Assembly (NCBI GenBank): GCA_946405625.1
Contig: CAMJHQ010000008.1
Coordinates: 1 to 64,000 of the forward strand
Direction of reading: 5' to 3'
DNA: 64,000 nt
Source: an uncultured Lachnospiraceae bacterium
GTDB taxonomy: Bacteria > Bacillota > Clostridia > Lachnospirales > Lachnospiraceae
Shown: positions 33,587 through 43,037 of the stretch, in pieces
Position numbering within the stretch: the first letter of the stretch is position 1
Layout of the letters: each line of letters begins with the position of its first letter
Translations under genes and position numbers: made by a program
The notes under the pieces: generated by a model
What the model saw: only the letters and a program-made list of their open reading frames with translations
Databases searched by the model: none
What the model was told of the DNA's origin: nothing

Positions 33587-35914
33587 CTACGGCTCTGTTA
33601 TGCCTTCAAGTTTATCAATCAAAGGCTGCATATCTTCTTTAAGTTTATCCAGATTCTTTTCATTATCCGTCATGAACTGCCTAAATTCTGCTTCCGAAAC
33701 CTCAAAAATATTAACAATTCTCTTACTTCCGTCTACCTTGCTAACATTAGGTTCGGTATTGAACTTTGCCCATAATTTCATTTTCATGAGCTCTTCTCCG
33801 CCATATTCCACGGTCAGTTCATCAATATTATATGTAAAGCTCTTTCCCTTTGTTACATCAGTTATGCTTCCGGTTCCGGCAAGAATGAGAGATTCTCCGA
33901 CTCTGGAAACAGAACCCGTAATATCAATTTTCCCGGATGAAGTATCGTAACTCTGTTTTAAATCTGCCGTCAATGCAGTTCCCGCAATTGACAGTTTTCC
34001 ATTAAAATATGTATTTATTACATTTCCATCCTTGGTACTTCCGTACTTTGCAAAAATATCTAATGCAATGCCCTGTACCGTAAGCACAAGTGATGTTTCA
34101 CCGGAAGACATGACATTCTTCTCTCCGGTATTCTTGATCATGAGATCGTAATCTATCATTGTGCCCATAAGATTGAGCTTTCCGTCTGCAGCATAAGCTA
34201 CAACATGACCTTTATTCACATAAGCCTTATAGATTATATCTTCGGTTATCATGTTACTGAAGATCATTTTCATCTGAGCCTTAAACTCATCCAGATCAAC
34301 ACCTGAATTTGTGAAGAGCTCCGATGTTTCATCATTTTCTACCAGGTCATCGATATACTTATCTATAGTATCTTCGAATATTCTCTTGAAATCATCCTTC
34401 TTGATAGTAACTACATAGGTTTTACATTTAACACTTCTTCCACCTAAGTCTATTGTCTCTTTGCTTGAAGTCTTAACTTCCGAAACTTCCCAAAGATCGT
34501 TCAGGAATTTCTCATATGAATCATTTGATAATACTCCAAACGGGTCTTCTGAGAAATAGTCTAAATCCTTTGATGAAAAGAACTCTCCTCCATAATCTTT
34601 TCCTTCCTGAAAAAGGAAACAATTCTTATATTTTTCGGCAAAATCCTTATTATCAAATGTTATATAGCCATCCAGAACATCCGGGATCGTTAAATATGTA
34701 TAGTTTTCATCTGCAAGAAACTGGCCGTCGAAAACCTGCTTTCCGTCATTTTCCAAAATGACATCCAGCGAGATCAGCTTGGCAATCCTATCAATCGAAA
34801 ATTTACCGCCGAAGCTTATTCCTTCAAATCTTGTATCACCCTCTACATGATCAAAACCGGCACGGACCTCCACGCTTCCGCCCTTTTCCCGCATAGCTTT
34901 ATTAATCTCGCCTGTTCCGAGTACTTCATCAAGCGGAGTGTTAAACTCTTTATAATCAGGAGCTTTGTTCGCCTCCATGGCCTTCTTAAGTCTCTTCTTC
35001 GGTGTATAGAATACTCCGAAGATAAGGAACAGCGCTAAGCCAACAACCAGGATACTTCCAAGAATAGAAAAGAGTATTGTCTTTCCCTTCTTGCTCAGTC
35101 CTTTCTTTACCTTTGGAGGTGTTCCAAACGCCGCACCGGCTCCGTACGGATCCTGTGGACCGCCGATACCTTTCTGCGGGTCATTGTACTGCATCCCGTT
35201 CGACTGACCATAGCCGGTATTTGCCGCACCATAGCCCGCCTGCATGTTACCCTCTGCCATTCCGTAACCGGACTGCATGTTATTATCTGTCATTCCGTAA
35301 CCGGACTGCTGATTATCGTTTGCCATGCCATAATAAGACTGCTGATTATAATCCGCTCCACCGTAACCGTTCTGAATTCCGGCATTTCCCGGCGCATACG
35401 GACCATAGTTCTGTGCAGCACCGTTCTGTGGTGCATATGGGCCATAGTTCTGCGGTACTTCGTTCTGCGGCTCGCTTGAACTATAATTATTATTCTGCGG
35501 TGCTTCTGCACTGTAGTCCTGCTGACTGTATATGTCCTGACCACTATATGAATCCTGCGGAATGTTCTGATCGGCAGACACGTACTGCTCCTGAGATGCG
35601 ATCGTATTCTGAACCGGCTCTACAGGCTGCGCATAACTCTGATCTGCAGGCTGCTCAGGTTGCTCGTAGCCCTGTTCTGCAGGCTGTTCCGGCTGCATAT
35701 AGCTCTGCTCTGCAGGCTGTTCCGGCTGCTCATAGCTCTGCTCTACAGGCTGCTCCGGCTGCACATAGCTCTGCTCTACAGGCTGCTCAGGCTGCTCATA
35801 GTTCTGATCTACAGGCTGCTCAGGCTGAATATAGCTCGGCTCTGCAGGCTGCTCCGCATTTGGGAAGCCACCCATTACCTTATCATCATTGTTAAACATT
35901 CCGTTATTATCCAT
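33587..35914 (-). CDS. Large membrane protein with PEQPxEQSY repeats
   Basis: 775 aa. The N-terminal 270 residues are low complexity: about nine PEQPVEQSYxQ units, then Asn/Gln/Gly/Tyr-rich sequence ending near TPPKVKKGLSKKGK. One membrane helix follows (about 279-305), then an extracytoplasmic domain of about 470 residues, with mixed beta structure typical of Lachnospiraceae surface proteins (DUF6583-like; from memory, low certainty). The N terminus stays in the cytosol. The ATG overlaps the buk stop as TAATG, so translation is coupled to butyrate kinase, which is a surprising partner. Confidence 0.75.
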   Translation of the reverse strand: MDNNGMFNNDDKVMGGFPNAEQPAEPSYIQPEQPVDQNYEQPEQPVEQSYVQPEQPVEQSYEQPEQPAEQSYMQPEQPAEQGYEQPEQPADQSYAQPVEPVQNTIASQEQYVSADQNIPQDSYSGQDIYSQQDYSAEAPQNNNYSSSEPQNEVPQNYGPYAPQNGAAQNYGPYAPGNAGIQNGYGGADYNQQSYYGMANDNQQSGYGMTDNNMQSGYGMAEGNMQAGYGAANTGYGQSNGMQYNDPQKGIGGPQDPYGAGAAFGTPPKVKKGLSKKGKTILFSILGSILVVGLALFLIFGVFYTPKKRLKKAMEANKAPDYKEFNTPLDEVLGTGEINKAMREKGGSVEVRAGFDHVEGDTRFEGISFGGKFSIDRIAKLISLDVILENDGKQVFDGQFLADENYTYLTIPDVLDGYITFDNKDFAEKYKNCFLFQEGKDYGGEFFSSKDLDYFSEDPFGVLSNDSYEKFLNDLWEVSEVKTSSKETIDLGGRSVKCKTYVVTIKKDDFKRIFEDTIDKYIDDLVENDETSELFTNSGVDLDEFKAQMKMIFSNMITEDIIYKAYVNKGHVVAYAADGKLNLMGTMIDYDLMIKNTGEKNVMSSGETSLVLTVQGIALDIFAKYGSTKDGNVINTYFNGKLSIAGTALTADLKQSYDTSSGKIDITGSVSRVGESLILAGTGSITDVTKGKSFTYNIDELTVEYGGEELMKMKLWAKFNTEPNVSKVDGSKRIVNIFEVSEAEFRQFMTDNEKNLDKLKEDMQPLIDKLEGITEP

Positions 35915-36978
35915 TAATACTCCTTTACTTCTTCGTCACCCTTCATAACTCTGAGTGCACCTTCAGCAAGTGCAAGAAGTTCATCCTCTCCCGGATAAAC
36001 CGTAATCGGAGCAATAAACTTAACTCTCTTCTTGATTTCTTCTACGACATATTCGCCGTATGCGATTCCACCTGTAAGGATGATCTGATCTACATTTCCC
36101 GAAAGAACCGCTGCCTGTGCTCCAATATCCTTGCTTACCTGATATATAAATGCATCAAGAACTACCTTCGCCTTTTCGTCAGTGAGCGATCTCTGATAAA
36201 CCTCTCTTGCATCATTTGTATTGAGGTAAGCATTAAATCCACCGTTACCTATAAGCATCTTCTTGATTTCTTTAACTGAATACTTTCCTGAGAAGCAAAG
36301 GTCTACAAGTGCTCCCGGAGGAACTGCACCTGCTCTCTCAGGTGAGAAAGCTCCATCACCGGAAAGTGCATTGAATACATCAACTACCTTTCCGCCTGTA
36401 TGAGCACCTACAGATACTCCGCCGCCCATATGGACAACGATCAGATTGAGAAGCTCATATCTCTTACCAACTTCCTTTGCATATCTTTTAGCTACCGCTT
36501 TCTGATTAAGTGCATGGAATATACTTACTCTCGGAAGTTCCGGAACACCTGAAAGTCTTGCAAGCTGTCCCATTTCATCTACAACCACAGGATCTACGAT
36601 ATATGAAGGAACACCTATCTCATCTGCAATCTCACGGGCAAGAATACCACCGAGATTTGAAGCATGCTCTCCTCCTACCGCATTCTTAAGATCCTCCAAA
36701 AGCTTGTCTGTTACTGCATATGTTCCGCTTGGAATAGGCTTGAGAAGTCCGCCTCTTCCGACAATAACATCAAAGCTTTTTACATCTATATCATTTTCCT
36801 TAAGGAAGTTAAGGATAACTTCTTTACGGAAATTCTTCTGACTTACAATTTTGTCAAACCGTGCTATTTCTTCTGTTGTATGACGAAGTGTTTCATCGAA
36901 GAGAAGCTTCTCATCCTCGAATACTCCAATCTTTGTAGAAGTAGAACCCGGATTTATAATAAGTGATTTAATAGCCAT
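35914..36978 (-). CDS. buk: Butyrate kinase
   Basis: 354 aa. It converts butyryl phosphate and ADP to butyrate and ATP, the last step of one butyrate route. ASKHA-family motifs are clear: [57 protein letters not shown] and [15 protein letters not shown] lies about 11 nt before the ATG. It follows ptb by 22 bp on the same strand. Length and motifs match Buk rather than acetate kinase. Confidence 0.95.
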   Translation of the reverse strand: MAIKSLIINPGSTSTKIGVFEDEKLLFDETLRHTTEEIARFDKIVSQKNFRKEVILNFLKENDIDVKSFDVIVGRGGLLKPIPSGTYAVTDKLLEDLKNAVGGEHASNLGGILAREIADEIGVPSYIVDPVVVDEMGQLARLSGVPELPRVSIFHALNQKAVAKRYAKEVGKRYELLNLIVVHMGGGVSVGAHTGGKVVDVFNALSGDGAFSPERAGAVPPGALVDLCFSGKYSVKEIKKMLIGNGGFNAYLNTNDAREVYQRSLTDEKAKVVLDAFIYQVSKDIGAQAAVLSGNVDQIILTGGIAYGEYVVEEIKKRVKFIAPITVYPGEDELLALAEGALRVMKGDEEVKEY

Positions 36979-37000
36979 CTTTAATTATGCCTTTCTATGA

Positions 37001-37921
37001 TTATTTGTTCTTCTTCATGCTGTCTGCAACAAGTGCTGCAAGTGCAAGTGAATTAACCTTTACTTCAAATGAGTCTGAACGAGATGTAAGTATAACCGGT
37101 GCTGCCGTTCCTGTTATCATATTTCCGTTCACTCCATCAACAAAATGTACATATGACTTGTAAGCTATATTTCCGGCATGGATATCCGGGAAGAGAAGAA
37201 CATCCGCATCTCCTACTATCTTACGTCCTGTAGCTCCCTTATGCTTTGCACTTTCAGGACAGGTTGCAAGGTCTAATGAAAGAGGTCCGTCAACTATACA
37301 GTTCTTGATCTTTCCTTCTTCATTCATCTTTGTAAGCTCTGCTGCCTCTAATGTTTCCGGCATCTTCGGATTAACTGTTTCAACAGCTGTAAGAGGTGCA
37401 ACCTTAGGGCAATCGATTCCGACAGCTCTGCATATCTCAACTGTATTCTCAATTATGCTGACCTTATCCTCAAGTGTAGGATATGGAACAAAAGCAACAT
37501 CTGTAAAGAACAGAAGCTTGTCATATTTCTTCAGCTCAAAGACACATACATGTGATAAAGGTCTTCCTGAACGGAGTCCTACTTCTTTATCAAGTACTGA
37601 TCTAAGAAAATCCTTCGTCTCCAAAAGCCCCTTCATGTACATGTCAGCCTTGCCGTCATGAACATACTTAACAGCTTCGTGTGCAGCTTCGATAGGATCC
37701 TTGATATCAACGATCTTGTAGTCATCAAGATTCATCCCAAGCTCATCAGCGATAGCTCTGATCTTGTCCTCATCCCCAAACAGAACAGAATCAGCAATCC
37801 CCTTTTCCTTAGCAGCCTTTACTGCCCTCAATACTTCGCTGTCCTGAGCAACCGCAACCGACACCGTCTTCTTAGGAAGTGCCTTTACCTTCTCCAGAAT
37901 TTCCTTAAAACTCTTACTCAT
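37001..37921 (-). CDS. ptb: Phosphate butyryltransferase
   Basis: 306 aa. It transfers the butyryl group from CoA to phosphate. Seen: VSVAVAQDSEVLRAVKAA, a PTA_PTB core with KGLLETKDFLRSVLDKE, VAPLTAVETVNPKMPET, and VDGPLSLDLATCPESAKHKG, a stretch typical of Ptb. The ATG at 37921 (MSKSFKEIL) is chosen; the frame extends to a TTG at 37942, which itself overlaps the AAAGGA ribosome site. It is in operon order ptb-buk. Together they mark a butyrate producer using the kinase route. Confidence 0.94.
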   Translation of the reverse strand: MSKSFKEILEKVKALPKKTVSVAVAQDSEVLRAVKAAKEKGIADSVLFGDEDKIRAIADELGMNLDDYKIVDIKDPIEAAHEAVKYVHDGKADMYMKGLLETKDFLRSVLDKEVGLRSGRPLSHVCVFELKKYDKLLFFTDVAFVPYPTLEDKVSIIENTVEICRAVGIDCPKVAPLTAVETVNPKMPETLEAAELTKMNEEGKIKNCIVDGPLSLDLATCPESAKHKGATGRKIVGDADVLLFPDIHAGNIAYKSYVHFVDGVNGNMITGTAAPVILTSRSDSFEVKVNSLALAALVADSMKKNK

Positions 37922-37968
37922 TTTACCAATAGTTCCTTTCAAAAATGTTTAAATATATTTCAAGGCAA

Positions 37969-38244
37969 TTACTTAACCTTGTCACCTTTATCAATGAAGA
38001 ATACCTGAAGGATAACCGACACAAATGTGAGCAGCACGGCAATTATAGAAAGAGCTCTTTCAGGACTTTCCTTTCTGAGCGCCTTTGTATAAGCCTTCTT
38101 CATCAGCTTCATGTCACGCTTTGCAGCCTTTTTCTCCAGTTTCTTATTCTTCTTTTCTTCTTTAAAATTTGCATTAACTGCCGCAACAGCCTGTTTTACA
38201 GACTTTGTCTTCTTGGCACTGCCAACAGAATTCTTCTTCATCAT
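37969..38244 (-). CDS. Small basic protein with C-terminal membrane helix
   Basis: 91 aa from the ATG at 38244, nine nt after a strong GGAGGGG; the frame can start earlier at a TTG, but that codon is part of the ribosome site. Residues 5-65 are very rich in Lys and form a likely coiled coil (NFKEEKKNKKLEKKAAKRD), followed by one membrane helix (ALSIIAVLLTFVSVILQVFF). It sits between ptb and a DUF3592-like membrane protein on the same strand. I do not recognise the family. Confidence 0.65.
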   Translation of the reverse strand: MMKKNSVGSAKKTKSVKQAVAAVNANFKEEKKNKKLEKKAAKRDMKLMKKAYTKALRKESPERALSIIAVLLTFVSVILQVFFIDKGDKVK

Positions 38245-38265
38245 TACTTTGTACCCCTCCAATAC

Positions 38266-38667
38266 TTAATATAATATGCTGAGTATCATCGCTATAACAA
38301 TTATTCCCAGCATAGGAAGTGTGCCGAGGAGAAGCTCCTGCTTTCCCTTCTTATCCACACGTTCATTTCCTCTGAATCTATGTACCCCGTCAAGCTCCAT
38401 CAGATCAACCTCTTCTCCGACTTCATATATGCAGAGATTTCCAACTTTAGCATATACTGTTCTGTCCCCCGGTGCATCTATCGTAAGTTCCACATAGTTT
38501 TTACGTGATATCAGATCTTCCTTTTTCTCAATCTCTCTGATAGTACCCTTAACCGGTTTCCAGTTCTTGATCAGTTTCTTTCTCCTATGCTGGCTCGAAG
38601 CAGTACATAGGTATAGTTCAACCAGCAGTATCAGCATAACGATCACTGCCGTTAGGTTTTTGATCAT
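38266..38667 (-). CDS. Small membrane protein, DUF3592-like layout
   Basis: 133 aa. An N-terminal membrane helix (about 4-22), a soluble stretch of about 80 residues with a beta-rich pattern (VKGTIREIEKKEDL, then YVELTIDAPGD), and a C-terminal helix (about 112-131). This is the arrangement of DUF3592-type envelope proteins, though I cannot confirm the family. GGGGAG lies about 10 nt before the ATG. It ends 21 bp before the following small gene, so they may be cotranscribed with ptb-buk. Confidence 0.65.
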   Translation of the reverse strand: MIKNLTAVIVMLILLVELYLCTASSQHRRKKLIKNWKPVKGTIREIEKKEDLISRKNYVELTIDAPGDRTVYAKVGNLCIYEVGEEVDLMELDGVHRFRGNERVDKKGKQELLLGTLPMLGIIVIAMILSILY

Positions 38668-38803
38668 TTGATAATTTCTCCCCGTCTTGACTTTAGCGCA
38701 TTAAAGTGATATAGTCTTCTTGTTGTTGCTCCGGTAACACGCCTAAAAAGCTACAACTTTGATTATACTTCAAAAAATAATAACATTTCAAGAGGAAGAA
38801 TAC

Positions 38804-39652
38804 ATGATTAAGGTAACTACAGTAGGAATAGCCGGCCTCGGTCTTATCGGAGGCTCATTTGCAAAAGCATACAAGGAAAACTCAGATGTAAAGGTACTCG
38901 GATTTGATCTGAACAAATCCATCTGCCACCTTGCGGCAGTAGAAGGTGCTATAGACGATATCCTCACCGAGGATAATATTGGTGAATGTGATATTATCAT
39001 TCCCGCTCTCTATCCCGATGCAGTAATTACTTACGTTAAGGAAATGGCTCCTCACATCCGTAAGGGTGCCATAGTTCTTGATACTGCCGGTCTTAAGCGT
39101 GAGATCTGCAGCGAATGCTTTAAGCTTGCCAAAGAATACGGTTTCATTTTCGTCGGCGGACATCCTATGGCAGGAAAGAGATATTCCGGATTCAAGTACA
39201 GCTCAGGAAAGCTCTTCAGAGATTCATCCATGATCGTAGTTCCTGAGGATCCTGAAGATCAGACACTTCTGTCAAATGTACGAGTTGCCCTTGCACCTTG
39301 CGATTTCGGACGTATTACTGTATGTTCGGCAGAAAAGCACGATGAGATGATCGCATTTACTTCAGAGCTTGCACATATCGTTTCAAATGCATATATCAAG
39401 AGCCCGACAGCCATGGAACATCGTGGTTATTCGGCCGGAAGTTACAGGGATCTCACCCGCGTTGCCTGGCTGAATGAGGATATGTGGACAGAAATATTTA
39501 TGAAGAACAGAGATAACCTTATCAAGGAGCTCGATTATATAACCGGCTATCTTAAGGAGTACCGTGATGCCCTCGACAAAGAGGACAGTGATACCCTCTG
39601 GAAGCTTCTCCATGACGGAAAAATGGCAAAGGAGAATGTCGACGGCAGATAA
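38804..39652 (+). CDS. tyrA: Prephenate dehydrogenase
   Basis: 282 aa. It oxidises and decarboxylates prephenate to 4-hydroxyphenylpyruvate for tyrosine. Rossmann motif GIAGLGLIGGSFAKAY with the Asp of VLGFD binds NAD; the His in FVGGHPMAGKRYSGF and SAEKHDEMIAFTSELAHIV (His) match the family catalytic core. There is no ACT domain. The start at 38804 is chosen for AGAGG upstream; an earlier ATG at 38759 lacks a ribosome site. It is a lone gene facing away from the ptb-buk group. Confidence 0.93.
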   Translation: MIKVTTVGIAGLGLIGGSFAKAYKENSDVKVLGFDLNKSICHLAAVEGAIDDILTEDNIGECDIIIPALYPDAVITYVKEMAPHIRKGAIVLDTAGLKREICSECFKLAKEYGFIFVGGHPMAGKRYSGFKYSSGKLFRDSSMIVVPEDPEDQTLLSNVRVALAPCDFGRITVCSAEKHDEMIAFTSELAHIVSNAYIKSPTAMEHRGYSAGSYRDLTRVAWLNEDMWTEIFMKNRDNLIKELDYITGYLKEYRDALDKEDSDTLWKLLHDGKMAKENVDGR

Positions 39653-39733
39653 GCCGTTATTCCCTTTGCCATATAATCTACATTATTATCCTGTCATTAA
39701 TCTGTTATCAGTTACTGCTTTATTATTCCGGAC

Positions 39734-40435
39734 TTACTGCTCTTCATTCAAAGTATCAAGAATGAAATTGAAGCATATTGCTCCGATATAAAGTATAATG
39801 CCGACAAACAAAAGTATCTTTCCGATACCTATATACGAAGATGCTTTCATAGTGCCTGTCGATACTCCGGCAATCTCATACTGATTAATGATAGCCTTAT
39901 AGTTCTCAACGATTGCCATATTGTTTTTGTATACATTACTATATGCCTGTGTCTTATACAAACATATAAATCCGAGTATCGAAACAACAATCGGTATGAA
40001 TCTTGAAAGATATTTATGATTTACCACAAAATTATAAAGACGATTATTGCCGAATCTTTCCGACGGGTTGGATTCGGTCTTTTCATTTTCTGATTCCGCT
40101 TTTCCTGTTTCTGCCCCATGCTTCAGCATTTTGTAATGTTCATTACAGAAATTATCCCTGATTGCAAATACAAACAGAATAATCGCTGAAAGAATGATTA
40201 TTATAACCAGCAGAAGCGGAATAATATCTTTGAGTGAAAAACCATATTTGAGATCCGACAGTCCGTATAATACCGAATCAAACAGTGACGCGCCGTCAAC
40301 TGTCTTTGCTTCGGAAACTATCACAGTTGTCATGCTGTTCAGAAAAATAGCCGCAACAAAACACATTGCCCCTATGATTCCGGCCAATCCACATAAAACA
40401 TACGATTTACTGTTTTTGTAAAAAGGTTCTTTCAT
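39734..40435 (-). CDS. Membrane protein with four helices
   Basis: 233 aa. Helices at about residues 12-34, 69-91, 146-162 and 203-226, with a charged cytosolic or outer loop (GAETGKAESENEKTESNPSE) between the second and third. I do not recognise the family. It starts 4 bp after the nucleotidyltransferase gene, with GAGGAG about 10 nt before the ATG, so it is the last gene of an operon with that gene and the LCP gene. Confidence 0.6.
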   Translation of the reverse strand: MKEPFYKNSKSYVLCGLAGIIGAMCFVAAIFLNSMTTVIVSEAKTVDGASLFDSVLYGLSDLKYGFSLKDIIPLLLVIIIILSAIILFVFAIRDNFCNEHYKMLKHGAETGKAESENEKTESNPSERFGNNRLYNFVVNHKYLSRFIPIVVSILGFICLYKTQAYSNVYKNNMAIVENYKAIINQYEIAGVSTGTMKASSYIGIGKILLFVGIILYIGAICFNFILDTLNEEQ

Positions 40436-40439
40436 AAAC

Positions 40440-41363
40440 CTACCACTCCTCAGACGGATAGCATCCTTCCTTCGTCAGCTGTGCAAGCTTATTCTTCACA
40501 TCTTCAAGATCTTCGATATATGTCATACCGAACCACTCAGCATCTGTAGGTACTACCTTAACACTGCATCCGTTTCTCTCAAGTATATTCTGAACCGCAT
40601 CCGATAAAGTTTCTTCGAACTTCAAAGGATTCTCCGATATTCCCTTCTTAAGTCTTTCAGGGAATGTTACTTCAATATCATCTATAAACTGTGGATTAAA
40701 TACCCACATATTCATGGAAGCCGCAGCCTCTTCAGGAATCAGGGTAAATGTAGCACCGCCATCAAGTGTAAAATAACCCTTGTTATCTTCAAGCTTGATT
40801 TCCTTACGCTCATCGATTCTTATAAGATTGCCCTCTCCGTCAACCTTGCAGATTCCTCTGCTGACATAACCTGCCGGTGACAGGGTCTTTACAACATTAT
40901 AGCCTATACACGCATGCTCATTGTCAGCTTCACTTGCCATTATAAAATCATATGCAAGCTTGAATGCACTGTATCCGTAGAAATCATCTGCATTGATCGT
41001 TATAAAACTCTTACCCTTAAGCTCTTTTCTCGCCGACCAGATTGCATGTGTAGTTCCCCAAGGCTTCTCTCTTCCTTCAGGAATACTGCATCCTTCAGGT
41101 ATCTCATCAAGTGCCTGATATACATATGAAACAGGAACCCTTGCGGCAACTCTGTTTCCTACTGCCTCTTTAAACTCTTCGGCAAAGCTCTCTCGGATGA
41201 TAAATACCACTTCCTTGAAACCTGCCTTGATCGCATCATAAATTGCATAATCCATAAGTGAATGGCCCTGAGCATCCACCTGCTTTATCTGCTTAAGTCC
41301 GCCGAATCTGCTTCCCATTCCTGCAGCCATAACTACAAGAACCGGCGTTTTCTTATTATCCAT
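40440..41363 (-). CDS. Sugar nucleotidyltransferase family protein
   Basis: 307 aa. NTP_transferase fold: VLVVMAAGMGSRFGGLKQIK near the N terminus (the nucleotide-binding GxGSR...K pattern), ITINADDFYG (metal-binding DD) and GATFTLIPEE. It resembles UTP-glucose-1-phosphate uridylyltransferase-like and mannose-1-phosphate guanylyltransferase-like enzymes but has its own subfamily features, including KPWGTTHAIWSAR. It should make a sugar nucleotide for cell-surface polymers. AAAGGGAG lies before the ATG. The LCP gene is 26 bp upstream on the same strand, which fits a wall or capsule role. Confidence 0.82.
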   Translation of the reverse strand: MDNKKTPVLVVMAAGMGSRFGGLKQIKQVDAQGHSLMDYAIYDAIKAGFKEVVFIIRESFAEEFKEAVGNRVAARVPVSYVYQALDEIPEGCSIPEGREKPWGTTHAIWSARKELKGKSFITINADDFYGYSAFKLAYDFIMASEADNEHACIGYNVVKTLSPAGYVSRGICKVDGEGNLIRIDERKEIKLEDNKGYFTLDGGATFTLIPEEAAASMNMWVFNPQFIDDIEVTFPERLKKGISENPLKFEETLSDAVQNILERNGCSVKVVPTDAEWFGMTYIEDLEDVKNKLAQLTKEGCYPSEEW

Positions 41364-41389
41364 ACTATCTCCCTTTAACCCTTTACCTA

Positions 41390-42862
41390 TTAATCATTTC
41401 TCGTCATGAATTCATTTATTTCATCCTGATCGAGTGTTCCGTCTCCGAGTACCTTGTTGATAAGTTCCTTACCATATTCAACGTCCTCTTCATAAGGATA
41501 CATTACATAGGCTTCTGCTCCGACCGAACTACAGATATCTGTTCCGTCCGAACCGCTTACACTATATGAATAGATATTCCAGCCCTTCATATCAGAAAGT
41601 TGTTTCTGAACGATTTCACCAACCTCATCCTTTGTCATATCCGTCTGGAATGTTCCTGAAAGAGAGTCGATGATAGTTGCATAATTCGAAAGAATTTCAG
41701 CTGACTGCATTTTCTCGAAAACAGCCTTGATAACAGTCATCTGATTGTTACCTCTCATTCTGTCTCCTTCGAGGAATGCCATTCTTTCTCTGGCGAAAGC
41801 AAGTGCTCTGTCACCGTCGAGATGATTCATACCTTCCTCAAATACATCGCCGTCAATACCTGTAAATCCATATTCACAGTATACATCAATTCCGCCTAAT
41901 TCATCAATGATAGCCTTGAATCCTGTGAAATTCATTCTTACATAGTAACTCAGGTCAATTCCGTAAAGATGTTCAAGAGTACCCATAGATGTCTCTATAC
42001 CGAATACTCCGGCATGAGTAAGCTTATCTTTCCTGTTTCCGAGATTAGGGAATTCTACATAATAATCTCTTGGCGTTGATACAAGAAGCATAGTTCTTGT
42101 TTCTGTATTAATAACCGCAATAATATTAACGTCCGAACGGCTCTTGATATTAACCGAACCGAAGGTATCGATTCCGCTTATATACATGCAGAAACGATTC
42201 TTATCAAATGGTGCCTTATCCTCAACCTGCTCAACAATCTGTGACTCAACTTCCTTCTCCATTATTATCTTAAGCTTTGAAGAATAATTCTCATATCCTT
42301 CCGAGCTTTCAAGAAGTCCGAGCATTCCGGAATTGATGATAAATGACTGAATCTGCTTGTTATCAAATGCAATCGCAAGATCATTTACAGATTCAAACTC
42401 AGCAATCGTTATATTCATTCCGAGATCACTGTTAATCTGTGATATTACATCGTTAACACCCTCGGAATCATCACTCTTTATAACTCCAAACGCATAGCCT
42501 GCAGCCGCTGCAGCATTGATCGAATCAATCGGATCATCAACAGCTACATATACATTAACCTGCTCAACCTCTGTCTTATTACCTGTAACATCATCAAGAG
42601 CTTTGTTGGTTGAACCTATAAAATATATACCATAGCAAAGGACTCCACTCATTATGACCGATAGAAGCATTCCGACCAGCGCACTCTTCTTACCCTTCAT
42701 CATTATAACTACTATAATAGGAAGAAGTGCGAGAACGACCGCCACTATAACCATAATTTTAAATGGTACCAGTTTAGTCACATATAGCATATAAACCAAA
42801 AATACCGATATTAAAAATTGAAGAGCTGCAAGTATACAGCCTACCACTCTGATTGCCTTCAT
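41390..42862 (-). CDS. LytR-CpsA-Psr (LCP) family protein
   Basis: 490 aa. Three membrane helices at the N terminus (about 5-27, 33-53 and 61-81), then an accessory region resembling a periplasmic domain (VNVYVAVDDPIDSINAAAAA). The LCP domain starts at FCMYISGIDTFG. Seen: SRSDVNIIAVINTETRTMLLVSTPRDYYVEFP (with the Asp and Arg residues that bind polyprenyl pyrophosphate), HAGVFGIETSM, and FARERMAFLEGDRMRGNNQM. LCP enzymes attach glycopolymers to peptidoglycan. GAGGGG lies before the ATG. The neighbouring nucleotidyltransferase probably serves the same polymer. Confidence 0.92.
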   Translation of the reverse strand: MKAIRVVGCILAALQFLISVFLVYMLYVTKLVPFKIMVIVAVVLALLPIIVVIMMKGKKSALVGMLLSVIMSGVLCYGIYFIGSTNKALDDVTGNKTEVEQVNVYVAVDDPIDSINAAAAAGYAFGVIKSDDSEGVNDVISQINSDLGMNITIAEFESVNDLAIAFDNKQIQSFIINSGMLGLLESSEGYENYSSKLKIIMEKEVESQIVEQVEDKAPFDKNRFCMYISGIDTFGSVNIKSRSDVNIIAVINTETRTMLLVSTPRDYYVEFPNLGNRKDKLTHAGVFGIETSMGTLEHLYGIDLSYYVRMNFTGFKAIIDELGGIDVYCEYGFTGIDGDVFEEGMNHLDGDRALAFARERMAFLEGDRMRGNNQMTVIKAVFEKMQSAEILSNYATIIDSLSGTFQTDMTKDEVGEIVQKQLSDMKGWNIYSYSVSGSDGTDICSSVGAEAYVMYPYEEDVEYGKELINKVLGDGTLDQDEINEFMTRND

Positions 42863-43001
42863 CCGATGAGTCCCCTCTTAATTTTTTCTTTTTGAGCATA
42901 ATAAACCACAATAAAGAGATAATAACACTTTGATTTTTTTTGTCAAACCATTTTTATAATTTGAAATACTATATTCATCAATAATTAATCTTTTATTCCT
43001 G

Positions 43002-43030
43002 TTGTAAATGAAAGCCTGTTATTTTATAAT
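43002..43030 (+). promoter_or_regulatory. Promoter giving a leaderless rsmG mRNA
   Basis: TTGTAA (43002-43007), 17 bp, TATAAT (43025-43030). The ATG at 43038 lies seven nt past the -10 box. An upstream ATG at 43008 falls inside the promoter spacer, so it cannot be the start for this transcript. Confidence 0.65.
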
Positions 43031-43037
43031 GTTTGAC

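Noticed and set aside
35077-35895. 272-aa plus-strand frame
   Set aside because: It is antisense to the repeat-rich N-terminal part of the 775-aa membrane protein; low-complexity repeats keep other frames open.
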